In this document: piece after piece, positions 33,245 through 44,800 of the stretch
Layout of the letters: every line of letters starts with the position of its first letter
Position numbering within the stretch: position 1 is the stretch's first letter
Source: Torreya grandis
Lineage: Eukaryota > Streptophyta > Pinopsida > Cupressales > Taxaceae
Assembly: GCA_037957365.1 (NCBI GenBank)
Contig: JARHVA010004226.1
Span: 434,001-498,000, forward strand
Direction: 5' to 3'
DNA length: 64,000 nt
Notes under the pieces: generated by a model
What the model saw: only the letters and a program-made list of their open reading frames with translations
Told to the model about the DNA's origin: nothing
Database searches by the model: none
Made by a program: the position numbers and the translations under genes

Positions 33245-34470
33245 TCATCCAATGGAGGTAACTCAGCTGACAAAGTAATCTGCTGCCCCAATGCCTTCTT
33301 GAGGCACGATACATGAAAAACATTATGAATCTTACCCCCCTCTAGCAGCTCGAGCTCGTAAGTTACCTCCCCAACTCCCCTAACTATCCTATAGAGACCA
33401 TAAAAGCGTGGTTTCAGCTTTTCTGCACCACTTTTCTTAAGCAAAGACTGTCTTTAGGGCTGCAACCTCAAGAAGACCAAGTCTCCTACCTCAAAACTGC
33501 ACTCAGCCTTACGTCTCTCTGCATAAGACTTCTGTTGATTCTAAGCCCCCTGTAAATTCTCCTTAAGAGCCTTAAGAATATCTTGGCCCTCCTGTATCTA
33601 GTTTTTAGCTTTGGGAGCTCTGCTATCCCTAAACGCCAAATCCACAAAAGAAGGTGCATCATAACCATATAATGCACGGAAGGGTGTCATGCCAATGGAC
33701 ATATGGTAAGTGGTGTTGTAACAGTGCTCCCCTAGATGCAAGCACTTTATCCATGCCCTTTGTTGTCTCGAGACATAGTTATGTAAGTACCCCTCAACCC
33801 ATTTATTCACTATCTTCATTTGACCATCTGTCTGGGGGTGGTAACTCGTACTCAGAGTCAACTCTGTGCCAGCAAGTCTGAACAATGCCTGCCAGAAAGC
33901 ACTAAGAAACCTGTTGTCCCTGTCACTTACAATGTACTTAGGCAACTCGTGGAGTCTAAAAACCTCCCTGAAAAATAACTCTGCCACCTGCAGCGCCTTG
34001 TACTCTGAAGAGATCGCGAAGAAGTGAGCAAATTTAGTCAACCAATCTACCACAACATATATGCAATCCTTGCCATGAACCTTAGGTAGACCTATGATGA
34101 AGTCTATAGACATGCTCTCCCACTTTTGCTCAGGAATGGGCAATGACTACAATAATCCTGTTGGATGGGTATGCTCTGACTTGTTATGCTGACAAGTCAC
34201 ACATTCTCTCACATAACGCAACACATCGTCCATGACGCCCTTCCATGAGAACCTCTCCCTAATTTTCTTGTAGGTTTTGAAATACCCAAGATGCCCTGCA
34301 AATGGTGTATCATGTGTAGCGCTCATAATCTTCTCCTTAAGCTTAGATTCAAGCACTAAGTATATCCTGTCCTTGTAGTAGATAATGTCATCTACCACCC
34401 TATACCGATCACCCTGAATCTGACCATCCATCAACTCACAGGTAAACTTGTTCTTGGAGTACTCCACCAA
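33245..34470 (-). pseudogene. Element 5 integrase, broken
   Basis: On the minus strand the zinc module (HLGYFKTYKKIRERF, CVTCQHNKSEH) is followed by the catalytic core with D-D-E in IDFIIGLP, VSDRDNRF and HPQTDGQM (the last giving QM where QTE is usual) and then the C-terminal module (LKPRFYGLYRIVRGVGE). Stops lie at 34147-34149, 33598-33600 and 33541-33543; the first and last replace expected glutamines. Element 6 entered just after the C-terminal module, separating the chromodomain. Confidence 0.9.
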
Positions 34471-34479
34471 GAGGTGAGA

Positions 34480-35854
34480 TTTCCAATCAGCTGAAATCTC
34501 TGTAAGGGAACATGTTGGTTTCCTAGAAAGGGCATCTGCAACTATATTTTTCTTGCCCTTAACATACTCAATATCGAAATCGTAGGCCTATATTTTGCTA
34601 ACCCACTTTTGTTGCCTCTCATTTAGGTCTCATTCCAGGAAATATCTCAAGCTATTGTGGTCAGTCCTCACCACAAATCTCCCACCTACCAGATACCACC
34701 TGAACTTCGTCAATGCATGCATAATGGCAAGCATCTCCTTGTCATAGATGGAATATAACCTTTTTGGCTCCCTGAGCTTCCGACTTTCAAACGCTATCAA
34801 ATGTCTATTCTGCATCAATGCTGCTCCTATGCCCTCACCCGAAGCATCACACTCAAGCACAAAGGGCTGAGTGAAGTCAGGAAGTGCCAACACTGGACAA
34901 CTACTCATAACCTCCTTAAGCCTGTCAAACACCCTCTGAGCCTCCTCTGACCATCTAAAAGCTCCCTTCTTCATGAGATCTGTCAAGGGTGCACCCAACC
35001 GTGAAAACTCCTTAACAAAGTGCCTGTAGTAACTACACAACCCAAAGAAACCACACAGCTCTGTAAGGGACTTAGGTGGTGGCCAATCCAATATCCCCTG
35101 AATCTTCTCCTGATGAACCTGCACACCTTACGCACTGATCACATGGCCAAAATACAAGATCTCCATCATATCGAATTCGCACTTAGATGCCTTAGCATAT
35201 AGAGACTGCTCTCCCATGATGCCCAAAACCTCATCTAACTGCCTTAAGTGGTCATCCCATGTTTTGTTGTAGATTAGGAGATCATCAAAGAACACTAGCA
35301 AGAACTTATGCAATTGCTTGTTGAAGATGTGCTTCATACATGACTGGAAAGTAGCAGGTGCAGTGGTCAACCCGAATGGCATGACCAAGAACTCATAGTG
35401 CCCATAATGTCACCTGAATGTTGTCTTGGGTATATCCTGCTCACAGACTCTAATTTGGTGGTACCCCGATCGAAGATCAATATTCAAAAAGCAAACTACC
35501 CCATCTAATTCATCAAGTAACTCATTGATCCTGGGTATAGGGTACCTGTTCTTGATTGTCTTCTTATTCAAAGCCCAGTAGTCTATACACATACGCTTCA
35601 TTCCATTCTTCTTCTTGACCAAGACTATTGAAGAAGCGAATGCATTGGAACTAAGTCTGATGTGGCCCATGTCTAACAACTCTTTAACAGCCTTCTCTAT
35701 CTCATCCTTGAATTTCTTTGAATGCCTATAAGGAGTGGTTATCACCGGTTTAGCTCCCTCTTCCAGCTCAATGGTATGCTCGAAACCTCTATCAGGAGGT
35801 CTCCCTAGGGGTATCTCTCCAAAAACTCTATCATGTTTGCCCAGCAGTGACTAA
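34480..35854 (-). pseudogene. Element 5 reverse transcriptase and RNase H, broken
   Basis: RT (35745-35128) shows FASSIVLVKKKNG, LRSGYHQIR, MPFGLTTAPATFQ and the catalytic FFDD box. RNase H (35124-34590) shows ECDASGEGIG, YDKEMLAIMHAL and RTDHNSLRYF. A TAA at 35128-35130 and a TAG at 34588-34590 both stand at glutamine positions. The frame changes near 35400. Solo LTR element 7 interrupts the N-terminal lead-in at 35855. Confidence 0.9.
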
Positions 35855-37395
35855 ATGTAATGTCCCCTTCTAGCTAGACATTTATACTTCAACACGATTA
35901 GCCTATCAGTAGTCCTCGTAGGCTAGTGAGGCATGGTTAGAGGATCTTTTGGCAGCAGTTACCCCGTTGGTCTCCATTTCTAGACTTTGTAGAGTTGGAG
36001 AAATAAGAATAATTAATTAAATTAATTATTTGTAAGGTTATTAAGTAAATAAATATTAAGGTGACCTTATATTTAATTAATTTAATAAAGTGATTTAAAT
36101 AAAATAAAATAATATTCTTGAAGCTTTTTGAAGGATTGGAAATAAATAAATAAATAGAGGTCTCGGCTAAGCTTCTAATCATCCAGTGTTGACAATTGCT
36201 TTGATATGTTCATTTGTGGAGCCAAGGGTTTCTGCAGATTTTTGATTGTGATCTTTGGTAACAATATCTCCCATTGATTGGCATAACTGAGGTGGTGAAA
36301 GATTCCTTCGAAGGGTTGCAGCTGAGAGAAACATACTACAGTCTTTCTATTGGGCTTCATTTGGTGGCCATAGGCCAAATTTTCTGAAGACATCTTGTAT
36401 ATTTGGTTCGAATAAGAAGCTATGATGCAGATTGAAGGTGACACAAACAATGCCATGAATAGTAACATGAACAGTGCCATGAACAGTAACGTGCACAGTG
36501 CGTGAACAGTGTTGATAGCAGTAAGCATCATTCCAAACTCATTACAGCAACATAGATGATCAGGGTTGAAGGCAAATAATATCAGTTTGAAGGAGTATCG
36601 ATGCATTTTGTGGTCTGCATCTACAGCAGCAATTTAAGTACAAACTGTGGGCTCATTGGGTCGACCACGTTCTCCTCATTGCTACTTAAAGTCTATCATT
36701 ATATTGTTGTCATAGGTTGCATTGTTTCAGTCATTAGCTCACTGTCCTATCAGCATATGTCATGCCAAAATTACAATCAAAAGTCTGAAGTATAATCGTT
36801 GTCATTAATGTTGCGTTGCTATGTAAATGTTCTTAAATGCCAAATCATTGTAATAAGATTATTGAGCAATGTAATCAGTTGTATGCAAATCAGAATTCCA
36901 GTTCTGAATATCAAGATGAAGTTGAAAGGTTGCATAGCATATGTTTAACAAAATGCCTTTTAGCTATAGCTTCATATTTGCATAAGTTTCAGTCTTAATA
37001 GAGTTGGGGGTTCGCATGTCAATTGTTTGATATATTGTCATATGGCTGTAGCTGTACATGCATTTCATTTTTAGTCACTTGGAGTTGTGAAGTTTGCATG
37101 GTAAGTGTTGTAAAAACACCTCTTAGCTGTAGATGTTCATTCATATAGTTGCATATCATTTCCAGCCATCATATAGTTTGAGAAAGTCAGAAAATTACCT
37201 TGCATTACATTTTAATTCATTTGCAGTCATTTGGCAAACTAGCAAGTTATTTTATGCATCTTATCATCACTCAAAAAGCGGGAAGCCAAACAAGAAAACA
37301 TTTACCAGCTGGAAAGAGATTGTTTGCCAACTGTTTGACAAAATCCCTAGGTGTTCAAACAAAAAATTAAGGTCAGTTTGACAAGGGATATTACA
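35855..37395 (+). mobile_element. Element 7: solo LTR inside element 5 pol
   Basis: It begins TGTAATGTCCCCTTC and ends GGGATATTACA. The flanks CTAAA (35850-35854) and CTGAA (37396-37400) form a target duplication with one mismatch. The first ~100 bases follow the LTR of element 1 (the CCTCGTAGGCT block in particular), so it is a chromovirus-type LTR in plus orientation. No internal region remains. It separates the protease-RT linker of element 5 from the RT lead-in. Confidence 0.88.
36453..36511 (+). repeat. 12-bp short tandem repeat in element 7
   Basis: About five imperfect units of ATGAACAGTGCC or ATGAATAGTAAC follow one another. Confidence 0.75.
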
Positions 37396-38137
37396 CTGAA
37401 TGTCCACATGATAGGGTTGGCTGCTATCTGGAGACTCCTTGGATGTAATTAAACACTCTGCTGCCCAAGCTACATCCCCATGCCTGAAAATACTCTCCAT
37501 CTGCTTAGCTGAAACTATCTTTGGAGAACCATTGGCCATACCCCTTAGCACTACCTTCTTACCATCTGCTGCCCTAAATTTTAGCTCCATTGTCTGGAAG
37601 TTCTGAGAGTACTTCCCCAACGAATGAAGCCACTATATCCCCAATATGGCATTAGTATCACCCAAGTCAACTACATAAAAATCATCCATCATTGTGTAGT
37701 TGCCTAATGTCACATCCAACCGAGGAACCTTCTATGTGCAAGTCATGTTGAAAATATCCCTCGAAGTCCTCTGTAGGAATACTTCTCTTAGACACCAATG
37801 TCGAGTCTATGAAATTGTGGGTTGCCCCACTATCAATCAGAACCGTAACTCTCTGGCCCTGTAATACTCGCCTAACTGTGAAGGAGTTGAATCTAGGAGT
37901 ACCTGATAAAGTGGTAATGGCTCCACTCTTAGCCTCCTCATGTGGCTGCTCATCCTTTGAACTGCTATGATCGCTGCCCTGCCCCTGTTCTGCGTCCCCT
38001 TCATCCTCACTATCAGAAAGAACCTCAATGTAATGCACTTTTCCTTTGCCCACGCATCTATGTCCAAGCTCCCAAGGCTCCTTACAGCTGAAACATAACT
38101 TCTTCCTCCTCAACTCCCTACGAGCCTCATCATCCAA
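37396..38137 (-). pseudogene. Element 5 zinc knuckle and aspartic protease
   Basis: The minus frame 38137-37682 contains the gag zinc knuckle CFSCKEPWELGHRC, an acidic linker (SDSEDEGD) and the protease active site VLIDSGATHNFID, intact. A frame change near 37680 leads to the post-protease stretch MELKFRAADGKKVVLRG (37620-37400), which is the link to RT. Protease would cut the polyprotein. Confidence 0.88.
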
Positions 38138-39253
38138 CTTGTCCTTCCTAGGCCACTCCTTTTGAAAAGGTTTCTAATCTTTGTTTTTCTGAGGAAAAAA
38201 GGTTTGGATGGAAACTTGCTCTTAGGTATAGAGTTCTCCATGTCACGTGCCCAAATGATGGCATCCTGTAGTGACTCCGGTTTGAAGGCTTTAATCCAAC
38301 CATGCAATGGCTCAGATAAACCCTCAACAAAGAGTATGATCAACCTGTACTCGGACACATCCGACACCATAACCGAGAGTCTCTGAAACTCAGAAATGTA
38401 GGCACCCACTGTACCAACTTGCTTAAGCTATGCCAACTCCCTGAAATGCAACTCTGGGTCCTTATCAAATCTAACAATCAACTTCTGAGTGAAGTCCAAA
38501 TAGGAGGTAATGTTCGTATGCCCCAAAGTGACCAGCCCATGGTACCACCACTTGTGGGCCTCCCCATCCAAATGTAAATTGGCATATTTGATGGCTTCCA
38601 TCTCCAACATTGGGTTGAGTTGGAAATATGTATCTAACTTCTGAACCCAAGCCCTGGCAGTGCATTTATTACAACCATCAAAGGAAGGAATGGACAACTT
38701 TCAAACCTTTCATTCGAGATCCTGATTCTGAGGGCCTCTATTGTGATCTCTTGATCTATTCCTCCTATATTTAATAGTGCAAAAACCCTGTAAAGACATG
38801 GCTGCATGGAATTCATCCCCAAGAGCTTGATACTCCCTCAAGTAAATCTATGAACCCTTCACCTTGTCCTTGCTGTCCCTGATTTTCAGCTTGTTGTCCT
38901 TCCAAGAACTGAGGTAGAAGAGGTCTAGGAGTCACCCTACTCGCTGCCCTAGTGTGGTTCTATGCAAGAATGTGAGTGTTGCTCCCTTCACCATTGTTCT
39001 CGTTGTTGCCACTGACAGCATTATGACCATTGTTACCAGCATTATTGCAATCTGTCATAAACTGAGTGAGGAGCTCAACTAACTGTTGTTGACCTCATGC
39101 AAGGTCATTTAATATCTACATGGTGCTGCCCTCAAGCGGTTCACCCCTGTCACCCATATTGTCCTCTTCTTCTAACTCGGAATCAAATATGTTACCAGCT
39201 GCTCTCTCCCTTCTACTCCTGTATGTTATGTATTCTCTTTCTTCCAGATTCAT
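38110..39253 (-). pseudogene. Element 5 gag, broken
   Basis: The likely start is the ATG at 39253 (MNLEEREYITYRSRRER). The capsid part lies at 38697-38110, with FDGCNKCTARAWVQKLDTYF, ANLHLDGEAHKWWYHG and FVEGLSEPLHGWI typical of chromovirus gag. Several stops occur between 39120 and 38700, and one near 38420. Confidence 0.85.
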
Positions 39254-39345
39254 AAATAATCATGCAACTAGAATAAACCCAACAGTGCCCTGAAATTCTG
39301 AAATCAAAATATGCACTCCAAACACACAGGGTAGCAGGAAAACCA

Positions 39346-39357
39346 GCTTTAATACCA
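39346..39357 (-). promoter_or_regulatory. Second PBS-like site in the element 5 leader
   Basis: On the minus strand it reads TGGTATTAAAGC, 229 bases after the true PBS. It corresponds to TGGTATCAAAGC at 1639-1650 in element 1. Confidence 0.6.
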
Positions 39358-39568
39358 AAGAGGGCTAGCCGTCAAGCCAAAAGCCCGGACTAATGACTTA
39401 CTCTTCCAAGTCACACTTAAGCCATTCACGAAGGACCACAAAAGCCGACAACGCCTTACCAAACACGTGGTTACTATACCAATGCCGATCGAATAGGGTG
39501 GGTCCCATGCCCCACTGAATAGGAAGGGACATCACAACTCACCACGCTCCATGCGTCTCGACCTCGAG

Positions 39569-39586
39569 ACCTAGGCTCTAATACCA
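39569..39586 (-). promoter_or_regulatory. Primer-binding site of element 5
   Basis: Read on the minus strand: TGGTATTAGAGCCTAGGT, one base from the 5' LTR. It is the initiator-Met type and nearly identical to element 1. Confidence 0.85.
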
Positions 39587-39587
39587 C

Positions 39588-40310
39588 TGTAAAAACCCCT
39601 CTCAGATTTGAACGCTATTTTTCGATTGTTTCAATTTGACACGTGCCATTTTGTCAAACAATTTGCATTTTAACTGAACTGTGTATTTCAAAGATTTTGT
39701 GGTTTGCAAACTCATAGAATGATAACTCAGAAAATAGAAAACTTAACACTTTGTATTGCTTCAGATATGAAATCATATATTGCATTCAATGACACAAACT
39801 CCATATTTACATTTCAGATTCTCCGTTTACTGAGTAAACAAATAACAGAGCTTATGCATTTACATATACAAATCACATTGCATAACATAAAATACCCATT
39901 TTCTGATTCCTGAGCAATCGCTATGCCTGTGATGAGCGTCAGGGTGATGTATGAAGTCCAAATAGCAGAAAGACGCTGGAAATACATGCATAGTCAGCCC
40001 AGAATTGATAAATCATGCTCAGACCAAGCATATATGCCCTCTACAGTGACTGCAACTCCCTTGGTAAAGCCGTCCAATGCAAGATATGCACTCAGCAGCA
40101 CACAGAAGGCAATGACAGTAGTGTAGGAAGGTGGGAAATGAATGTTTGCATCTGCCAATACCATACAATCATGCCCAGAACCTCTGAAAACGCCTATCAC
40201 TTAGAAAAGGTGTTGTAGCAGCTATGGCGATGGAAATATGGGAAGTTTCGCCCCTTTTTAATGCTCCAAAACTCCTTGCCAAAGCCCCACGGCTCACTGT
40301 GAATAGTAAC
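39588..40310 (-). repeat. 5' LTR of element 5, inner part
   Basis: This is the first 723 bases of the right LTR, beginning TGTAAAAACCCC. It is interrupted after GTAAC (40306-40310) by solo LTR element 8. Confidence 0.93.
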
Positions 40311-43061
40311 TGTTGTCAACTTAGAGCTGCACCCTGAATCGAAGACATGCATGAAATGGCCAATCCTCTATCTGGTTGAAACAATGGGATCTTCTCACGA
40401 GGGTGGGTGCCTCAATGGTGAGAAGAACCTCCAGAGAAGGTTGGTTCCTGTAAGATGTATCAATGGATCTCTACTCTATGCTGCGAATCTACCATGGAAA
40501 AAGGAGAAAGAAACTTAAAAGGGAAATCCTACCTAATAACGGTGATACACCAAAACGTTGATCAACTCTACTTGGAACCCTGAACACTGAATCAAACAAG
40601 GGAAAAGGAAGACCTTTGATTTCAATTGATCACTATGCATAAATATTTCATGAGAAGGTTCAATCCAATGACCAAACATGAGGGAAAACAATGGAGAGAG
40701 GTATGATACAAGACACTTTGCAGCCACCTAACATCCACTTGCAGCTTCAGCAAAAGACATAGAGAACACTGAACATGACCTGTATAATATGATAAGCTAG
40801 CAATTAGGTACGAATCAGAATTTGGGAAGGGAGAGAAATCTACCACGTATGCAAATTGTTGAATGAATGTACACTATGCCAACACTTGAAATCTAAAAGT
40901 ACAATCCTTCTATTGATTGAAGAGGTTACACAACTCACCAATGGCAGAGTCTGGTCTTGCCAAGAGAGAGATGAATAAATCTAAGGCTGAAACACCATTA
41001 ATATAGAAAATTACAAAAGCCAAGAGATTGGCGTTGAAAAATAGAAGAGGAAGATCAACTTAGATTAACTCAAGACCAACTTTGCCTTCCAATAAAATAT
41101 ATTTTCCCTTTGTCTTTGCATGAAGCTCCTTGGCGTTAGAGGAAGTGGACGACTAGGTTTATTGAAACGCCCACCTCTCTTTGCATGGAAATCCACGCCC
41201 ACCTCTAAATTTAGCTTCTTCATGAGCTGCTGGAACGTTTGAAAGTATGAGATGACAATAACATGCGTGAAATCCAACGCCAATGTCAATTTTAGAACTC
41301 TGACTTGATCCGTTGGAAGCCGAGTTGGAACGTTTGAAACGTTGAGTTGACCTTGGAGATAAACTTGACTTCAACAACCAATCAACTGAAGCCTTGACTA
41401 GTCAACTGTAATTAGCTTTTGCTTGCATGGAATTCCACGTTGACTCCGTCTTTTGTTTGTGCATGGGTTTCTCTCGGCCCAACTGTCCATGATTTCTCTT
41501 GGCTAAATCTAGAATTCTTCTTCTTGACCTCTGTCTGTATTTGTCTTTCCATGGGCTTTCCCTTCTTACTTATTCCTTTGCCCTAATGTTCATTCTCTTC
41601 GGGTCTTTATTATCTCGGACCTCTCCCTTTTGTTTTATTTCTTCAGATAATCCATTGGGCTATTTGCTAAGTCATTTTTCCTTCATGTTCATTCTTTTCG
41701 AACTTCGCTTTTGTCTCTCTCTGCCCTCAAACTTTCCTTTCTTTGATCAAGCTTTCCGAAGGAATCCTTCGGACAATTTGTCGAAGGATATCCATTTCTT
41801 TTGGACTTTTTGGCTTCCCCTTAGTTTTCTGTAGACTTTTTGCTGGCTGACTTTTTTTTTTCCACTCATTTTTTGCAGACTTTATTCCTTCGGAATTATG
41901 TTCTGTCCCTTGGTCTTGACTTTGATTTTCCTTTGGTTCGTCATATTTCCTTTGGCGTTTTGTTTTATTTTTTGGATATTCTGCTTTTGACAACTTTTCC
42001 GAAAGAATACGTCAGACAAAAAGTCCGAAGGCCCCTTAGTTTTCCACAGACTTTTTGCTGGCTGACTTTTCTTTTTCCACTCATTTTCTGCGGACTTTAT
42101 TCCTTCGGAATTATATTCTGTCCCTTGGTCTTGCCTTTGATTTTCCTTTGGTTCATCATATTTCCTTCGGCTTTTTGTTTTGTTTTTTGGATATTCTGCT
42201 TTTGACAACTTTTCCGAAGGAATACGTCGGACAAAAAGTCCGAAGGAATTCCTTCGGACTTTTTGTCCAAAGGATATCCCTTCCAAAATTTTCTTTGCTT
42301 TTTTTATATTTTAACTGTTGGGTTTTTCTTTGTCCCGAATTTCTCTGGACTTTTTGTCCAAAGGAATTCCTTCGAACAAAAAGTCCGAAGGAATTACTCC
42401 TTTGTCTTTATTTGGCCACCGGCAGAATGCCCTTAGGGAAAAATGCAAAGGTCTTGCCACTAACCAAGTGCCCTCCGCAAGGGATTGTGTCCTTCCTCTG
42501 TGCCCTTCGGGAAAGTTGGAAAGGCCCTGTCACCGACCAAGTGCCCTCCGCATGGGCATGTGTCTCTCGGAACTAGCTTTTCAAAAAAATTGTAGGGCAC
42601 CCGGGCTTTTTGTAGGTGTCTTTATTCCTTCAGACCTTTGGATTTTTTGCAGACTTTTTTGGAGGCTACGGACTTTTCTTTGCAAATTCTCCAAAGGATA
42701 TCTTCCTTTTAATTTCCTTTACTTTGTTGGCTTCTTTCTAACCTTGCCTAAGGTGTTAATGTATTGTATGCAGTAACCCTATATGAATAACCATGTTTGC
42801 GCATCGTATGCAAAACAACCTCTGCCTTTTCAAACAGTCCAGATATGCAGTATGTCTCAACAAGTAGAACATATGTATCTTCAGTCGCAACCCAAGGCAC
42901 CTGTAACATCCTCAAGTAGATCATCCCATGCTTTATATGAAGGCTATAGATGGCTATTTAAGGACCCCAAAAAACTGATTTACAAGACAAACTGGTGCCA
43001 TAAGACCATCTTCCGAATAGTAAGGTTGACAATTTTTTGGCCTGTGGAAGAATTGTCAACA
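40311..43061 (-). mobile_element. Element 8: Tat-type solo LTR inside the element 5 LTR
   Basis: This single 2751-bp LTR starts TGTTGTCAAC and ends TTGTCAACA, with perfect GTAAC duplications at 40306-40310 and 43062-43066. It aligns with the LTRs of elements 3 and 6; its minus-strand start (TGTTGACAATTCTTCCACA) is closer to element 6. It holds the 73-bp repeat in two copies (42428, 42501) and a 40-bp perfect palindrome (42229-42268). Confidence 0.95.
42229..42268. repeat. 40-bp perfect palindrome in element 8
   Basis: The sequence is self-complementary about a central GAATTC, with arms GGACAAAAAGTCCGAAGGAA and their exact complement. Weaker copies of the same unit lie just to its left (about 42015-42035) and right (about 42347-42395). 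Confidence 0.9.
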
Positions 43062-43066
43062 GTAAC

Positions 43067-43819
43067 TCAAACCCTAGTTGTAGAAATAGAGGCCATGTTT
43101 GAAGAATAATCAACAACAGACCCTGGAAGAACCCCACGCACAGCCCAAGTGCTCGTTGATGCAAACTCCTAGCATTGGAAAGTCCTCCAAAGCCTACGCC
43201 AAATCTGAAGCATGAATAATAGAAGTTTGAATATAACAAAATGCCATGCCCAGCTTCTAATTTTTTGAGAATGGCATCCCCACCTAATTAGGCAAAGCTC
43301 TCAAAACTAAAACATAAACTCAACCTTCAATACGCCCAAAATGTTAATCAATTATCTCCAAATTTGTCTCTGCGGGAGACTCACAAATTTGTCATTATCG
43401 CACAATTGAAAAACCTGAATGATCTTCCCCTCAAACCAACTAGGGTGGAATCGTTTCACCACCAAAACCAATTGCCCTAAGGTTTCCTTTCCTCAAAGCC
43501 AAGAACTCTGAAAAGCTCCTCAAAATGTGAATTAAACAAAATAAGCAAGCATAGTACAAATGAGCTCGAATTCCACCTTTTATACCACTTCATTTTTCCC
43601 GCTCATTAAAATAAATAAATTTACTTTTTAAATATTTCCAAAAGTCACTTTATAACACCTTTTAATTAATTATTTAACATTACCTTTTAATTGCACTTTT
43701 TCCTGCGAAGTAACATTAAATAATTAAATAAACTAATTTCATTTTCCCAATTATAGCTTGCGGGAATTAAATAGGCTAATAAATCTATCTAGAGCGATCA
43801 TTGAGAAGGGGACATTACA
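43067..43819 (-). repeat. 5' LTR of element 5, outer part
   Basis: These are the remaining 753 bases of the right LTR, ending GGGGACATTACA. They are followed by GACGC, the outer target duplication. Confidence 0.93.
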
Positions 43820-43824
43820 GACGC

Positions 43825-44800
43825 TTGGGTAGTGATAGCATTGGTGGTTGTTTGAAGGATACTTTGCAAGATTTTTGAGGTTGCTTAAATTTTTTAATGA
43901 GGTAATCTTTGGCTTGTTCGAAGGCTTCATCTAGGATTTTAGGAGAAAATCATTGCACATTGCATTGTAATTTTGGTCCCAAGGCAGTGACAAAGTTCGA
44001 AGAGAATTACCTCATTCATGTTATGCTCGGCTTCATGTGCTAAATATTTCCATGTCTTGCTAAAATCATGGGCAGATTTGTGAACTAACTTTTTTGCATT
44101 GATGAAATTTCCTAAGCTATTTTTAGGCAAAACATGGAATTGTAATTCTTTAACCAAAGCATTAACTAGATCCTCTAGTTTGACAACTAAGTTGGGTGTG
44201 ATTTGATTATACCATTTTAAAGCCTCCCCAGTTAGGGTCTTTGCTTGGAGCTTGGTAGCCGCATGGGTATTTGTTTTGATCACTCTTTGTAAAGATTTTT
44301 GAAAGCTTTGACACGAAAGATGGGATCGGTGGACCCATCAAAAGTAATGGTTGGAGATGTTCCTCCAATGTCCATGGCTGCAATATAGAGGGCTAAAGGT
44401 TCATTTTGTAAGGTTTGAAGTACTTTGTTGTGAGTTGGAGGTTGTGCGATAGGATTCACATTAGCATCCATAAGGGTGGGATGAGGGTGCTCATGAGGTC
44501 GGGGGCAGGCACTTGTTAGTTGGTCCTCGGATGATATTTTGTAGTTGAGTTTCCATTTGCATGAGTTGAGTTTGCATTTAAGTTATTTGACTATGGGTTA
44601 TCACTTGCATGTGGGTCATTTGGTCCAACAATTTGAGGAGCACTTTGGTGCTATCTAATGGAGGATTTTGACTAGGATTTGCATTATAGGTATTAATAGT
44701 TGACGTGCTAGGATTTCAACCATATTGCATTGAATGATTTGTCTAGGTTGAGTTGAAGAAACATTGCACCATAAAGTATTACCATTGATGTGTTTATGGA
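43825..44800 (-). pseudogene. Element 4: degraded gypsy gag, N-terminal and capsid part
   Basis: The minus strand reads a Gln/Met-rich N-terminus (QMTHMQVITHSQ, MQTQLMQMETQLQN), then ITFDGSTDPIFRVKAF and AKTLTGEALKWYNQI, the capsid pattern of gypsy gag. KILDEAFEQAKDYL follows up to the insertion point. Frame changes lie at 44280 and 43940. It continues at 26076 on the far side of element 5. I could not find its LTRs. Confidence 0.7.

Larger units (their letters stand above)
26082..43819 (-). mobile_element. Element 5: Ty3/gypsy chromovirus carrying three later insertions
   Basis: The left LTR (26082-27570) and right LTR (39588-40310 plus 43067-43819) match, and GACGC flanks the whole at 26077-26081 and 43820-43824. 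The PBS complement at 39574-39586 sits next to the right LTR, so the element reads on the minus strand. Element 6, solo LTR element 7 and solo LTR element 8 lie inside, each with its own target duplication. Removing them leaves about 7.95 kb, a normal chromovirus length, with gag, zinc knuckle, protease, RT, RNase H, integrase and chromodomain. It itself entered element 4. Confidence 0.95.

Noticed and set aside
41499..42776. Several overlapping open frames in the element 8 region
   Set aside because: Same LTR family as above. Hydrophobic translations from T-rich repeats on one strand are mirrored by Lys-rich frames on the other, so there is no coding signal.
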